DNA from: Bacteroidales bacterium
GTDB lineage: Bacteria; Bacteroidota; Bacteroidia; Bacteroidales; DTU049
DNA length: 16,769 nt
Direction: 5' to 3'
Assembly: GCA_030017935.1 (NCBI GenBank)
Contig: JASEGF010000019.1
Coordinates: 1-16,769, forward strand
Within the stretch, counting starts at the first letter, position 1; each line of letters starts with the position of its first letter. The notes under the pieces were generated by a model, which saw only the letters and a program-made list of their open reading frames with translations, was not told where the DNA came from and searched no databases. Of this stretch, positions 7,833-15,763 are shown in pieces. Made by a program: the position numbers and the translations under genes.

Positions 7833-8804
7833 TTAGTATTTTATTAATCCTTTTATTGTTTCATTATTAATATATCGTTTTACGTTTGTGGCAGCTTGTT
7901 TTGCTCCATCTATTAAACTATTCGGTACTACTGAAGAATTGTGTGGTGAACCAAGAAAATTGGGTAATTCAAAAAATGGATAATGTATCTCAAATTTACC
8001 ATATTTGAATGGTTCTATCCACCAGGCGTCTATTCCTGCACTGAATTCTGGATGGGTACTTAAATGTTCATAAAGATCCTTTTCGATTATAATATCACCT
8101 CTAGCTACATTTATTAATATGGCATCAGATTTCATAAGTTCTAGTTCTCTTTTCCCTATTAGTCCTTGTGTTTCTTTATTCAATGGTATAGATATCAGTA
8201 AAATATCAGAATTTTTTAAAACAAAATCTATATCGTTTAGAGTACCAATAAATTGAACGCTATCATCAGTTTTTCCACTCGTATTTATAGCATATATATT
8301 TACATCAAATGGTTTCATGAGTTTAGCAGTTTCTTTACCGATAGATCCGTATCCTATTATACCTAGATTAGAGCCATGCACATAATGTGTCATGCTTTTT
8401 AGTTGGTCAAAAATGCCTTGAGTTAGCAAATTATGATATATAGTTAATTTCTTAGCAAGTGCCAATATCATTGCTAATGCATGCTCTGCCATTGGCTTAG
8501 CATATGCTCCTTGATTAGATGCTATTATTGTTTTTTTGGGGAAATCATTAAAGTTTAAATGATCATATCCTGCAGATAATAATTGGACAAATTGTAAATT
8601 TTTTAAAGTATACATATCTACATCTTCAAGTTCTAATGTAGGATTCCATGAGAGCAATATATCACTTTCTGATAGGATTTTTTGTCTTTCTTTTATATCT
8701 TTAACATCATGTAGGAAAAATAAATTTTCCCCATTTAGAATGTTATTAAATACAGATTTTTCTTCATCTGTAGCGTGATAAGTTATAGCAATATTGTGTG
8801 TCAT
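7833..8804 (-). CDS. D-2-hydroxyacid dehydrogenase family oxidoreductase
   Basis: NAD(P)-dependent reduction of a 2-keto acid to a D-2-hydroxy acid, or the reverse; the substrate is not predictable. The 323-aa sequence has the split catalytic domain plus a Rossmann domain with LGIIGYGSIG (147-156, GxGxxG). The catalytic triad is present: Arg235 in INVARGDI, Glu264 in DAWWIEP and His288 in GSPHNS. At the end of the second Rossmann beta strand, where NAD-specific members usually have Asp, the sequence reads YAINTSGK, which may indicate NADP use or dual specificity. A 7-bp hairpin (7819-7837) spans the stop codon, but no T-run follows it. It is transcribed divergently from mfd. It is not serA by length: the C-terminal ACT-type regulatory domain is absent. 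Confidence 0.9.
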   Translation of the reverse strand: MTHNIAITYHATDEEKSVFNNILNGENLFFLHDVKDIKERQKILSESDILLSWNPTLELEDVDMYTLKNLQFVQLLSAGYDHLNFNDFPKKTIIASNQGAYAKPMAEHALAMILALAKKLTIYHNLLTQGIFDQLKSMTHYVHGSNLGIIGYGSIGKETAKLMKPFDVNIYAINTSGKTDDSVQFIGTLNDIDFVLKNSDILLISIPLNKETQGLIGKRELELMKSDAILINVARGDIIIEKDLYEHLSTHPEFSAGIDAWWIEPFKYGKFEIHYPFFELPNFLGSPHNSSVVPNSLIDGAKQAATNVKRYINNETIKGLIKY

Positions 8805-8812
8805 TTTTTATA

Positions 8813-8820
8813 CAAATATA
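8813..8820 (-). promoter_or_regulatory. -7 box (TATATTTG) for the D-2-hydroxyacid dehydrogenase
   Basis: Exact TAnnTTTG match on the minus strand, ending 8 nt before the ATG. No clear TTTG element upstream at the expected distance. Same box sequence as in front of lgt. Confidence 0.45.
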
Positions 8821-8882
8821 GAATTTTTATCAATAATAATTATTATTTCTGATTAAAATCATATTTCCATTAGTAATATGAT

Positions 8883-8913
8883 TTTGTGATTTCCCTAGAA
8901 TTTACTAATTTTG
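8883..8913 (+). promoter_or_regulatory. Bacteroidota promoter for mfd: TTTG-N19-TAATTTTG
   Basis: TTTG at 8883-8886, a 19-nt spacer, then TAATTTTG at 8906-8913. This matches both elements and the spacing of the primary-sigma promoter known from Bacteroides and Flavobacterium. The box ends only 4 nt before the mfd ATG at 8918, so transcription should start at or next to the start codon, implying a leaderless message. Confidence 0.65.
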
Positions 8914-8917
8914 TAAT

Positions 8918-11900
8918 ATGAATAATAAAATAGAGGATTTTTTTAGTAAAGAGAATAAAAATCCTGCTTTTAATGAATTATTTAAATCAATTGCTAAGTT
9001 TCAAAATATCCAGCTATCTCAGGTAGCGGGTGCCTTTTCGTCAGTAATAATTTTAATTTTTTATAAAAAATTATTAAATCAACAAGGTATTTTTATCGCA
9101 AATAATGAAGATGAAGCATTACAGATATACAATAATCTGGATTATTGGATTGAGCAGTTGCAGCTAACCGATAAATTACAACTTTTTTATCTACCATCAA
9201 GTTTTAGAAATTTTGATGCTTTTACAATTGTAACTTCTAATGAGTCAATGAGATTGCGATGTTCTGAACAACTAAATAATGCTAAGTCATCTTCGTTAAT
9301 TATTTCTTATCCAGAAGCTATTGTCGAAAAAATACCTAAATCTTCCCATATTATAGAACATACTACTAAGATAAAAGTTGGTGAAAACATTGATCTGGAT
9401 TTTCTCATCGAGCTATTATTAGATTACGGTTATGTAGAGGTGGATTATGTGTATGAGCCTGGTCAATTTGCTAGACGTGGAGCTATATGTGATGTGTTTT
9501 CTTTTGATGCTGATGAGCCTTATCGTTTATTATTTAATGACGAAAAACTATCACATATTAAACTTGTCGATGCTGCCTCGCAAATGAGCACTAGAGAATT
9601 ATTCAGTATCAATCTAATGAGTTCATTAGATGATATTAATGATGATAAGGTTTCTATTTTAAGTTTATTGAAAAATCAGATAATTTGGACTGATAATCTT
9701 GATATAATTCTAAATAATTTAGAAGCTTTTTATTATAGTCTACCTGACGAGATGGTTGATGATTTTGTTGATTTTGATGAGTTTACCCAGCAATTAAAAA
9801 CTCTAAAGAAGATTAATTTTTCCAAAGACACATATGCCAATAATGATATTTTAATATCATTTAACGTTAAAGCATTACCTGTTTTTCCTAAAGTTTTAAA
9901 AGATTTCTATGATTTTTGTAAAGAAAAAATAGAAAGCGGATATACTATTTATTTCACAAGTCCACACTATCCTGCATGGGAACGCATGCAAACTATATTT
10001 GATGATATGGATATAGAGTATAATGCAGAAATATCACCTCTGATTCATTATCTACCTACTGTATTTAATGAAGGTTTTATAGATGATGATACGAAACAAA
10101 TCATTATTCCAGAGCATCAACTTTTTAAAAAATATTTAAAACCTAGATTACTCAATAAAATTCAAAAAAGGAAAGTTGCTGATTTAGAAGAGATGATGGA
10201 ATTGCAACCTGGTGATTTCATAGTACATGTGCAGTATGGTATAGGGCGATTTGCTGGATTAGAACAATTAGAAATTAATGGTAATAAGCAGGAAGTACTA
10301 AAATTGATGTTTAAGGACGATGATGTTTTATATCTGAGTATACAATCTATGCATAAAATTACTAAATATGTAGGATCTGATTCTAATCTACCTACTCTTA
10401 GCAAACTGGGAAGTGTAACTTGGCAAAATAAGAAAAATAAGCTAAAGAAACATATAAAAGATATTGCTAGAGAGCTAATAAAATTATATGCTCAAAGAAA
10501 AGCTATGCAAGGTTTCTCTTTTCAAAAAGATAATTATTTGCAAATAGAGTTAGAGTCTAGCTTTGAATATGAAGACACTCCCGATCAATTAACTGCTACA
10601 GAGGAAGTGAAAAAAGACATGGAGAGCAGCTATCCTATGGATAGATTAATATGTGGTGATGTGGGTTTTGGTAAAACAGAGATTGCTGTTAGGGCAGCAT
10701 TCAAAGCTGCATTAGATGGGAAACAAACAGCTATTTTAGTGCCAACGACTATTTTAGCTTTTCAGCATTATATGACTTTCGCAGAGAGATTAAAAGATTT
10801 ACCTGTAACAGTGGATTTTATCAATCGTTTTCGTACAAGCAAAGAACAAAAAGAAATCTTAAAACAATTAGCCGAAGGTAAAATAGACATTATCATTGGT
10901 ACTCATAGATTGCTAAGCAATGATGTTAAATTTCATGATTTAGGTCTTTTGGTTATCGATGAAGAGCAAAAATTTGGTGTGGTTGCTAAAGAAAAAATAA
11001 GACAATTAAAAGCAAATGTAGATACTCTATATCTATCTGCTACTCCTATACCTCGTACACTTCAGATGTCTCTAATGGGCGCTAGAGATATTAGTGTTCT
11101 TAGAACTCCACCACCTAATAGACAACCTATTCATACTGAAGTGAGAACTTTCGATGCTAATTTTATTAAAAATGCTATAGAAAGTGAATTAGAACGTGGT
11201 GGACAAGTATTTTTTGTACATAATAAAATTGATACTATTGCTGATATTGCAAATTTAATACAAAATATAGTGCCTACTGCACGTGTAGGTATAGCTCATG
11301 GTCGCATGAAAGCTGAAGAAATAGAAACTGTTATTATGGCTTTTCTAGAAAGAGAAATAGATGTGTTAGTGGCTACTACTATCATAGAGTCTGGCATAGA
11401 TATGCCACTAGCTAATACAATTTTTATAAATGATGGTCAAAATTTTGGTTTAAGTGATTTACATCAATTGCGTGGAAGAGTTGGTCGCAGAAATCAAAAA
11501 GCTTTTTGCTATATTCTCATTCCACAAGCTACATTTCTGTCTACAGTTGCTCAAAAAAGGTTAAAAACTATTGAAGAATTTAGTGATTTAGGATCGGGCT
11601 TTTCAGTAGCTATAAAAGATTTAGAAATACGTGGTGCGGGCTCTATTTTTGGAGCAGAACAGAGTGGTTTCATAGAGGATGTGGGCTATGAAATGTATCA
11701 AAAAGTTCTAGATGAGGCTCTAATAGAGCTTCGCCAAGAAATGAATTTACCTATTAATGAAAAAGATTTAAATATCCCATCATCCGAGATAACTATTGAT
11801 ACAGATCGCAGTATTTTAATTCCTGAATTTTATGTGCCTACTAGTCTAGAACGTATTAAATTATATAGAGAATTAAATGATTCTAACAGCGAAAAAGATT

Positions 11901-12271
11901 TATTAGAAATCATAGAAAAAATAAAAGATCGTTTCGGTGCTTTACCACCTGAGACAGTAGAATTGATAGATGCTATTAGACTCAAGTGGTTAGCTAATCA
12001 ATTATATATTGAAAAAATTACTCTGTTCAAAAATACACTTACCTTATACTTTTCTTCTAAAGATTTTCTCAAAGATAAAATTTTACAAAAATTACCAAAT
12101 ATTTTAGATTTCATACAAAATCATCCTAAAAGTACTAATATGAAACAAGACACCCATAGACTTATTCTCAGTATAGAACATACACATAATTTTGAAATGG
12201 CTAGGAAATATTTAGAAGAAATTTTAGAAAATACTGTTGAAACACTTTCTAAAGTGCCTCAGCTTGATTAA
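8918..12271 (+). CDS. mfd: Transcription-repair coupling factor Mfd
   Basis: ATP-dependent DNA translocase that removes RNA polymerase stalled at lesions and recruits UvrA for nucleotide excision repair. In 1117 aa the order is: UvrB-homology module (about 1-330, with EPGQFARRGAICDVFSF at 180-196), the CarD-like RNA-polymerase interaction domain (about 427-490, starting LQPGDFIVHVQYGIGRF), and the RecG-like translocase with Walker A GDVGFGKTE (580-588), the DEEQ box (681-684), SATPIPRT (707-714) and motif VI LRGRVGRR (851-858). The C-terminal TRCF domain that masks the UvrA site runs about 960-1080. All helicase motifs are intact and length is normal. The next Met in frame is residue 111, so the start at 8918 is firm. 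Its stop overlaps the stop of the convergent porin gene by 4 nt. Confidence 0.97.
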   Translation: MNNKIEDFFSKENKNPAFNELFKSIAKFQNIQLSQVAGAFSSVIILIFYKKLLNQQGIFIANNEDEALQIYNNLDYWIEQLQLTDKLQLFYLPSSFRNFDAFTIVTSNESMRLRCSEQLNNAKSSSLIISYPEAIVEKIPKSSHIIEHTTKIKVGENIDLDFLIELLLDYGYVEVDYVYEPGQFARRGAICDVFSFDADEPYRLLFNDEKLSHIKLVDAASQMSTRELFSINLMSSLDDINDDKVSILSLLKNQIIWTDNLDIILNNLEAFYYSLPDEMVDDFVDFDEFTQQLKTLKKINFSKDTYANNDILISFNVKALPVFPKVLKDFYDFCKEKIESGYTIYFTSPHYPAWERMQTIFDDMDIEYNAEISPLIHYLPTVFNEGFIDDDTKQIIIPEHQLFKKYLKPRLLNKIQKRKVADLEEMMELQPGDFIVHVQYGIGRFAGLEQLEINGNKQEVLKLMFKDDDVLYLSIQSMHKITKYVGSDSNLPTLSKLGSVTWQNKKNKLKKHIKDIARELIKLYAQRKAMQGFSFQKDNYLQIELESSFEYEDTPDQLTATEEVKKDMESSYPMDRLICGDVGFGKTEIAVRAAFKAALDGKQTAILVPTTILAFQHYMTFAERLKDLPVTVDFINRFRTSKEQKEILKQLAEGKIDIIIGTHRLLSNDVKFHDLGLLVIDEEQKFGVVAKEKIRQLKANVDTLYLSATPIPRTLQMSLMGARDISVLRTPPPNRQPIHTEVRTFDANFIKNAIESELERGGQVFFVHNKIDTIADIANLIQNIVPTARVGIAHGRMKAEEIETVIMAFLEREIDVLVATTIIESGIDMPLANTIFINDGQNFGLSDLHQLRGRVGRRNQKAFCYILIPQATFLSTVAQKRLKTIEEFSDLGSGFSVAIKDLEIRGAGSIFGAEQSGFIEDVGYEMYQKVLDEALIELRQEMNLPINEKDLNIPSSEITIDTDRSILIPEFYVPTSLERIKLYRELNDSNSEKDLLEIIEKIKDRFGALPPETVELIDAIRLKWLANQLYIEKITLFKNTLTLYFSSKDFLKDKILQKLPNILDFIQNHPKSTNMKQDTHRLILSIEHTHNFEMARKYLEEILENTVETLSKVPQLD

Positions 12272-14046
12272 TTATAAAAATTCCATTGCAAACCCCATCT
12301 GAAAGACATATCTCGCATTGGATAACCTACTATCGGCATATATTGTCTAGTTTTAAATAACCCATCAGTGAAATTTTCGAATTGAGCAAAAATCACTGCT
12401 TTTTTTATTTTCACTTGTAAATATAACGAAGGATAAATAAAATTACCTAATTTATCTTCACTTGTCTCAAAATATTGAATATTTGGATTCCATTTAGGAG
12501 CATAATATTTCGTAAAATATAAAAATTCAATACCCGTTTTTAAATATGCATTACCTTTAAAAAGTGATGTGTGATAATAAAACGCATCTCTTGTGAGCCA
12601 TAATGGTACTGACAAAGTTTTACTATCAAAAGGATATTGTAAAAGATTATATGATTGTATAACAAAATGTTTACCTAACTTAAATTCTAAATCTAGCTCT
12701 AATCCTGCAAATATCATAGATTTTGTAAAATTTGTATTCCCATTTAAATCAAAAAATAATTTATTATCTAAATATCCACCAAATATAGATATAGAGCCAA
12801 ATTTATTCTTATTCCCAATTCTCGCCCATAATAGATCTGTGTCTGGTAATTTATTAGTATATTTATAATATTTTCCTAAAAAATGAGAATAAATATATGG
12901 CTGAGAAAATTTTTTATAACCTATTTCATAAGAAATAAAAGGTAAATCACCTCTAAGGACAATTTTATTATTTTTATATTTACCAAAATAATATTGCAAA
13001 TCCAATTTAACTAAATTTCTATAGTTAATAATAGCATTTATTGTATGAAAATTTGGTTTTGTCTTGATGCTATCCATCTTGTATTTACCTATAGAATAGT
13101 TGTAGCTTAGATTTACTTCCCAAATATTATTATTAAAATTAAATCCTAATTTATTATTTAGCTGCCAAACATGTAAACTGTCAAATACGCTATCATTGAG
13201 CATTACAATATTAGGAGAATAAAAATCCAAAGTTGGTGTAGGGTCTTCATATTTAAAACTATATTGTGAATATGAAATATGATGAAAAACAGATATTGAC
13301 TTGCTAAAATTATAAGAATGAGAATAAAAATAATCAGAAGTTTTATGAAAAGCACTAGCATTTTTTAGCAAAACATCGAGTAAAATACGATCTGTTTTTG
13401 CAGAGTCCGTAAATGAACTGATATCTTGGATACCACCATTCTCTTTAGTAGTTCTATTTTGTTGCAATATACCTAAGTAATAATTATATTTTTTATTTTT
13501 AGTATTACCAAAAAAAGTAGAATAAAATTGATTTTGCCTCGCTGAGGAATTAGTATAGGTAGAATTAGCTGCGAAGGAACGGTAAAAAAAATTAAAATGT
13601 GCTATGTCTGATATGGGCATGGTGAAATGTGCCTGGAAATACTCTTCTCTAGAAATACCCTGCATAAATCTAGCTTGCATAATAGCTGTATCAGAGCTAA
13701 TAAGTGGTAGATTTTCAATATCAAAAAAACCAACAAATTGTAAATATGGCAATTTAATATTAGAAATTCCAGTTGTATTCAATAGATCTGGCAAATATGC
13801 TGGATAAGAAACCCCGCCAACAAGGTCATTAGTGAGCATATATTTATATTCTTTATATGGAGAAAAATAAAAAAAATGTATTGTATCGAGATCATACCTA
13901 GCACTATCTACTTTCATGAAATTGTTTTCATAGCTCCATTTATATGCATTAGCATGCTTAATAGTAATAGTATCTTCTATCTGAGAATAAATTAATCCAG
14001 ATGATAGTATGGAGATTAATAAAATTAGTATTAATGTTTTCTTCAT
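12268..14046 (-). CDS. Putative porin (outer-membrane beta-barrel, Porin_10-like)
   Basis: A 592-aa outer-membrane protein. The ATG at 14046 gives MKKTLILILLISILSSG, a signal peptide with probable cleavage after LIYS. The frame extends 3 codons further to a TTG at 14055, but that TTG is part of the -7 promoter box, so I reject it. The body is rich in alternating aromatic/polar beta-strand segments and Asn/Tyr, and it ends FRWGLQWNFYN, a typical aromatic outer-membrane barrel terminus. The layout (ISREEYFQAHFTMPI near 130-145, a strand near 185-200, then NGGIQDISSF) resembles the Bacteroidota 'putative porin' family. There is no TonB box or plug domain, so it is not a SusC-type transporter. 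The solute is unknown. Convergent with mfd, with overlapping stops. Confidence 0.82.
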   Translation of the reverse strand: MKKTLILILLISILSSGLIYSQIEDTITIKHANAYKWSYENNFMKVDSARYDLDTIHFFYFSPYKEYKYMLTNDLVGGVSYPAYLPDLLNTTGISNIKLPYLQFVGFFDIENLPLISSDTAIMQARFMQGISREEYFQAHFTMPISDIAHFNFFYRSFAANSTYTNSSARQNQFYSTFFGNTKNKKYNYYLGILQQNRTTKENGGIQDISSFTDSAKTDRILLDVLLKNASAFHKTSDYFYSHSYNFSKSISVFHHISYSQYSFKYEDPTPTLDFYSPNIVMLNDSVFDSLHVWQLNNKLGFNFNNNIWEVNLSYNYSIGKYKMDSIKTKPNFHTINAIINYRNLVKLDLQYYFGKYKNNKIVLRGDLPFISYEIGYKKFSQPYIYSHFLGKYYKYTNKLPDTDLLWARIGNKNKFGSISIFGGYLDNKLFFDLNGNTNFTKSMIFAGLELDLEFKLGKHFVIQSYNLLQYPFDSKTLSVPLWLTRDAFYYHTSLFKGNAYLKTGIEFLYFTKYYAPKWNPNIQYFETSEDKLGNFIYPSLYLQVKIKKAVIFAQFENFTDGLFKTRQYMPIVGYPMRDMSFRWGLQWNFYN

Positions 14047-14052
14047 TAAGTG

Positions 14053-14081
14053 CAAAATTACTAATACAAATTAAAAGCAAA
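14053..14081 (-). promoter_or_regulatory. Promoter for porin gene: TTTG-N17-TAATTTTG
   Basis: On the minus strand TTTG (14081-14078) is followed after 17 nt by TAATTTTG (14060-14053), which ends 6 nt before the ATG. The spacing is at the short end for this promoter class. As with mfd, the predicted transcript starts at or just before the start codon. Confidence 0.55.
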
Positions 14082-14092
14082 AAAATAAATTG

Positions 14093-14304
14093 AGTTCTAT
14101 AACATTTTATTTGGGTAATTTTATAAAAATAAATTTTATTAATATTGTACGGTTAAATATTAACCACAGAGTTCTCAAAGAAGGCACAAAGAACACAGAG
14201 AATAATAGAATTAAAATGGTTATAAATGCACTTTGTGAACTTTGTGTAATGTCTTAGTGTTCTTTGTGGTAAAATAATTTACCCACAATAAACGTTATAG
14301 AATC
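14093..14304. mobile_element. MITE-like non-autonomous element, copy 2
   Basis: A 212-bp element between the porin and miaA genes. The left end at 14093 starts AGTTCTATAACATTTT and the right end, read on the minus strand from 14304, starts GATTCTATAACGTTT. From the shared TTCTATAAC the two ends agree at 20 of 24 positions, both closing with GGGTAA. Inside, 14163-14200 (ACCACAGAGTTCTCAAAG...) and 14231-14270 (...GTTCTTTGTGGT) are inverted copies of a CAAAG/CTTTG-rich motif, so the whole element can fold into one long hairpin. The right half is nearly identical to copy 1 at 7657-7731. It has no ORF. It ends 17 nt before the miaA ATG, so the miaA promoter may lie within it. Confidence 0.65.
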
Positions 14305-14321
14305 AAATAATATAAACATCA

Positions 14322-15239
14322 ATGATTAAAATTCCATACATTGTAGTGATACTCGGTGCTACCGCTACTGGTAAAACTAAATTAGCTGTCAGATTAGCCC
14401 AAAATATTGGTGGCGAGATTATCAGTGCAGATAGTAGGCAGATATATAGAGGGTTAGATATAGGTACTGGCAAAGATTTGCAAGAGTATAAAATAGATAA
14501 TTGTGAGATTTCTCATCACCTCATTGATATACGAACAATTGATGAACCATATAGTGTGTATGATTTTCAAAGGGATGCCATTCAATCAATTGAGCAAATA
14601 ATAAATAGTAATAAAATACCAATTATTTGTGGCGGTACTGGATTGTATATTGAAGCTTTATTGCTTAATTACCAATTTTCTACTTTTTCTCAAAATGAAC
14701 TTTTGAGAGCTAAACTTTCAAACTTGAGCATAGTAGAGCTTGAGGATCTATCTAAACAGCTAAATATCAAAAAAAATATTGAAAAAAATAATAGACATCG
14801 ATACATTAGAGCTATAGAAATAGCCATACAGGAGCAAAATAATATTTTACAACAAAATGATTTAGAATATGAAATAGAAAAAAATATTGTTTTTGGCATT
14901 AGATTTCCAAGAGAAATATTGAGAGATAGGATATATAATAGATTAATAGCTAGGCTACAAAATGGTATGATAGAGGAAGTAAACGATTTGCTAGCACAGG
15001 GAACTAATCCTGAAAAACTAATATCTTTAGGATTAGAATATAAATACATCACTAAATATTTATTAGGTGAATTGACTAAGGAAGAAATGGTGAATAAACT
15101 GTACATTGCCATTTGTCAATTTGCTAAACGGCAAGAGACATGGTTTAGACGCATGGAACGCAGAGGAATAGATATTCATTGGATTAATGGGTTAGATACT
15201 GATGATGATAAAATAAATGAAATGCTAGAATATATTTAA
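14322..15239 (+). CDS. miaA: tRNA dimethylallyltransferase MiaA
   Basis: Transfers the dimethylallyl group of DMAPP to N6 of A37 next to the anticodon of tRNAs reading UNN codons (EC 2.5.1.75). The 305-aa sequence has the P-loop GATATGKT (12-19), the DMAPP/tRNA-binding SADSRQIYRGLDIGTGK (35-51, with catalytic-region Asp37), GGTGLYIEALL (104-114) and the C-terminal FAKRQETWFRR. All are standard MiaA signatures, and length is normal. The start at 14322 places the P-loop at the usual distance from the N-terminus. There is no TAnnTTTG box directly upstream; transcription may start inside the repeat element that ends 17 nt before the gene. Confidence 0.95.
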   Translation: MIKIPYIVVILGATATGKTKLAVRLAQNIGGEIISADSRQIYRGLDIGTGKDLQEYKIDNCEISHHLIDIRTIDEPYSVYDFQRDAIQSIEQIINSNKIPIICGGTGLYIEALLLNYQFSTFSQNELLRAKLSNLSIVELEDLSKQLNIKKNIEKNNRHRYIRAIEIAIQEQNNILQQNDLEYEIEKNIVFGIRFPREILRDRIYNRLIARLQNGMIEEVNDLLAQGTNPEKLISLGLEYKYITKYLLGELTKEEMVNKLYIAICQFAKRQETWFRRMERRGIDIHWINGLDTDDDKINEMLEYI

Positions 15240-15329
15240 AATGAGCAAAGATTTAAGTTTGAAAATTTGAATTATGAAAAAGATTATTTTAAAAAATACT
15301 CATTAATTTTACCTAGTAAAAATATTTTT

Positions 15330-15641
15330 ATGAAAAAGGTAATAATATGGACTTTAATAGTTCTAATTATCGTTGCAGTAACAATATTTTACATGCGAAT
15401 CAATGAAAATGCGAAATATAAAAATAAAGGAAATATATTAATAGAAAGAATAGAGAGTTATAGACAAAGGCATGGGGAACTCCCTGATAATGTCAAAGAA
15501 TTGGGAATAGAAGAAGAAATGGGAGAAGGTCCTTATTATGAGAAAATAGATAGTGTTAAATATATTGTTTACTTCAATATTGGTTTTGATAATGCATTTA
15601 TATATTATTCTGATACCAAAAAATGGGAATGGACCCCTTAA
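15330..15641 (+). CDS. Small single-pass membrane-anchored protein, function unknown
   Basis: The ATG at 15330 gives a 103-aa protein: MKK, a hydrophobic helix (VIIWTLIVLIIVAVTIFYM, about residues 4-22), then a soluble domain. An in-frame ATG at 15267 would add 21 residues before the membrane segment; I prefer 15330 because MKKVIIW is a classic signal-anchor start. The soluble part has YRQRHGELPDNVKELG, then YYEKIDSVKYIVYFNIGFDNAFIYYSDTKKWEW. The pattern 'IESYRxxxGxLPDxxxxLG ... YYxxxxxxYxVYFxxGFDxxxxYxSxxKxW' resembles the globular domain of pseudopilin-like or small Flavobacteria-type hypothetical proteins, but I cannot name a family. It lies 90 nt after miaA on the same strand, with a TAATTTTA near-match promoter at 15304-15311. 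Confidence 0.65.
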   Translation: MKKVIIWTLIVLIIVAVTIFYMRINENAKYKNKGNILIERIESYRQRHGELPDNVKELGIEEEMGEGPYYEKIDSVKYIVYFNIGFDNAFIYYSDTKKWEWTP

Positions 15642-15644
15642 AAA

Positions 15645-15690
15645 AAGCCATGAAATTCGATTTTTTTGATTTCATAAAATGAAAAGGCTT
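15645..15690 (+). terminator. Imperfect hairpin after the small membrane protein gene
   Basis: AAGCC-ATGAAAT (15645-15656) can pair with ATTTCAT (15669-15675) and GGCTT (15686-15690), with a 10-nt bulge on the 3' side and a T-run in the loop. It starts 3 nt after the stop. No T-run follows directly, so it may be a weak terminator working with the adjacent AT-rich palindrome. Confidence 0.4.
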
Positions 15691-15719
15691 AATTACATAA
15701 ATTTTTTAATTATGTAATT
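15691..15719. terminator. AT-rich palindrome AATTACATAA / TTATGTAATT
   Basis: Perfect 10-bp arms (15691-15700 and 15710-15719) around a 9-nt AT spacer, immediately after the preceding hairpin. It is nearly devoid of G+C, so the stem is weak. It could be a terminator component or a protein-binding palindrome. Confidence 0.4.
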
Positions 15720-15763
15720 TATTCAAAAAAATTCATTAATTTTAGCTAAAAAAATATTGTTTT

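Noticed and set aside
5368..8804. A novel functional system combining the MORN-like protein, lgt and the dehydrogenase
   Set aside because: The dehydrogenase is a separate unit behind a repeat element, and lgt is a core gene. Only the lgt/MORN coupling is supported.
10162..10404. 80-aa minus-strand ORF inside mfd
   Set aside because: Antisense shadow of the well-supported CarD-like domain of mfd, with no family likeness or start signals of its own.
14047..14055. TTG start for the porin gene, adding 3 residues
   Set aside because: The TTG overlaps the TAATTTTG -7 box, and the ATG at 14046 gives a canonical MKK signal peptide.
14690..15112. 140-aa minus-strand ORF inside miaA
   Set aside because: Ser/Leu/Ile-rich translation typical of antisense to an AT-rich gene; miaA on the other strand is certain.
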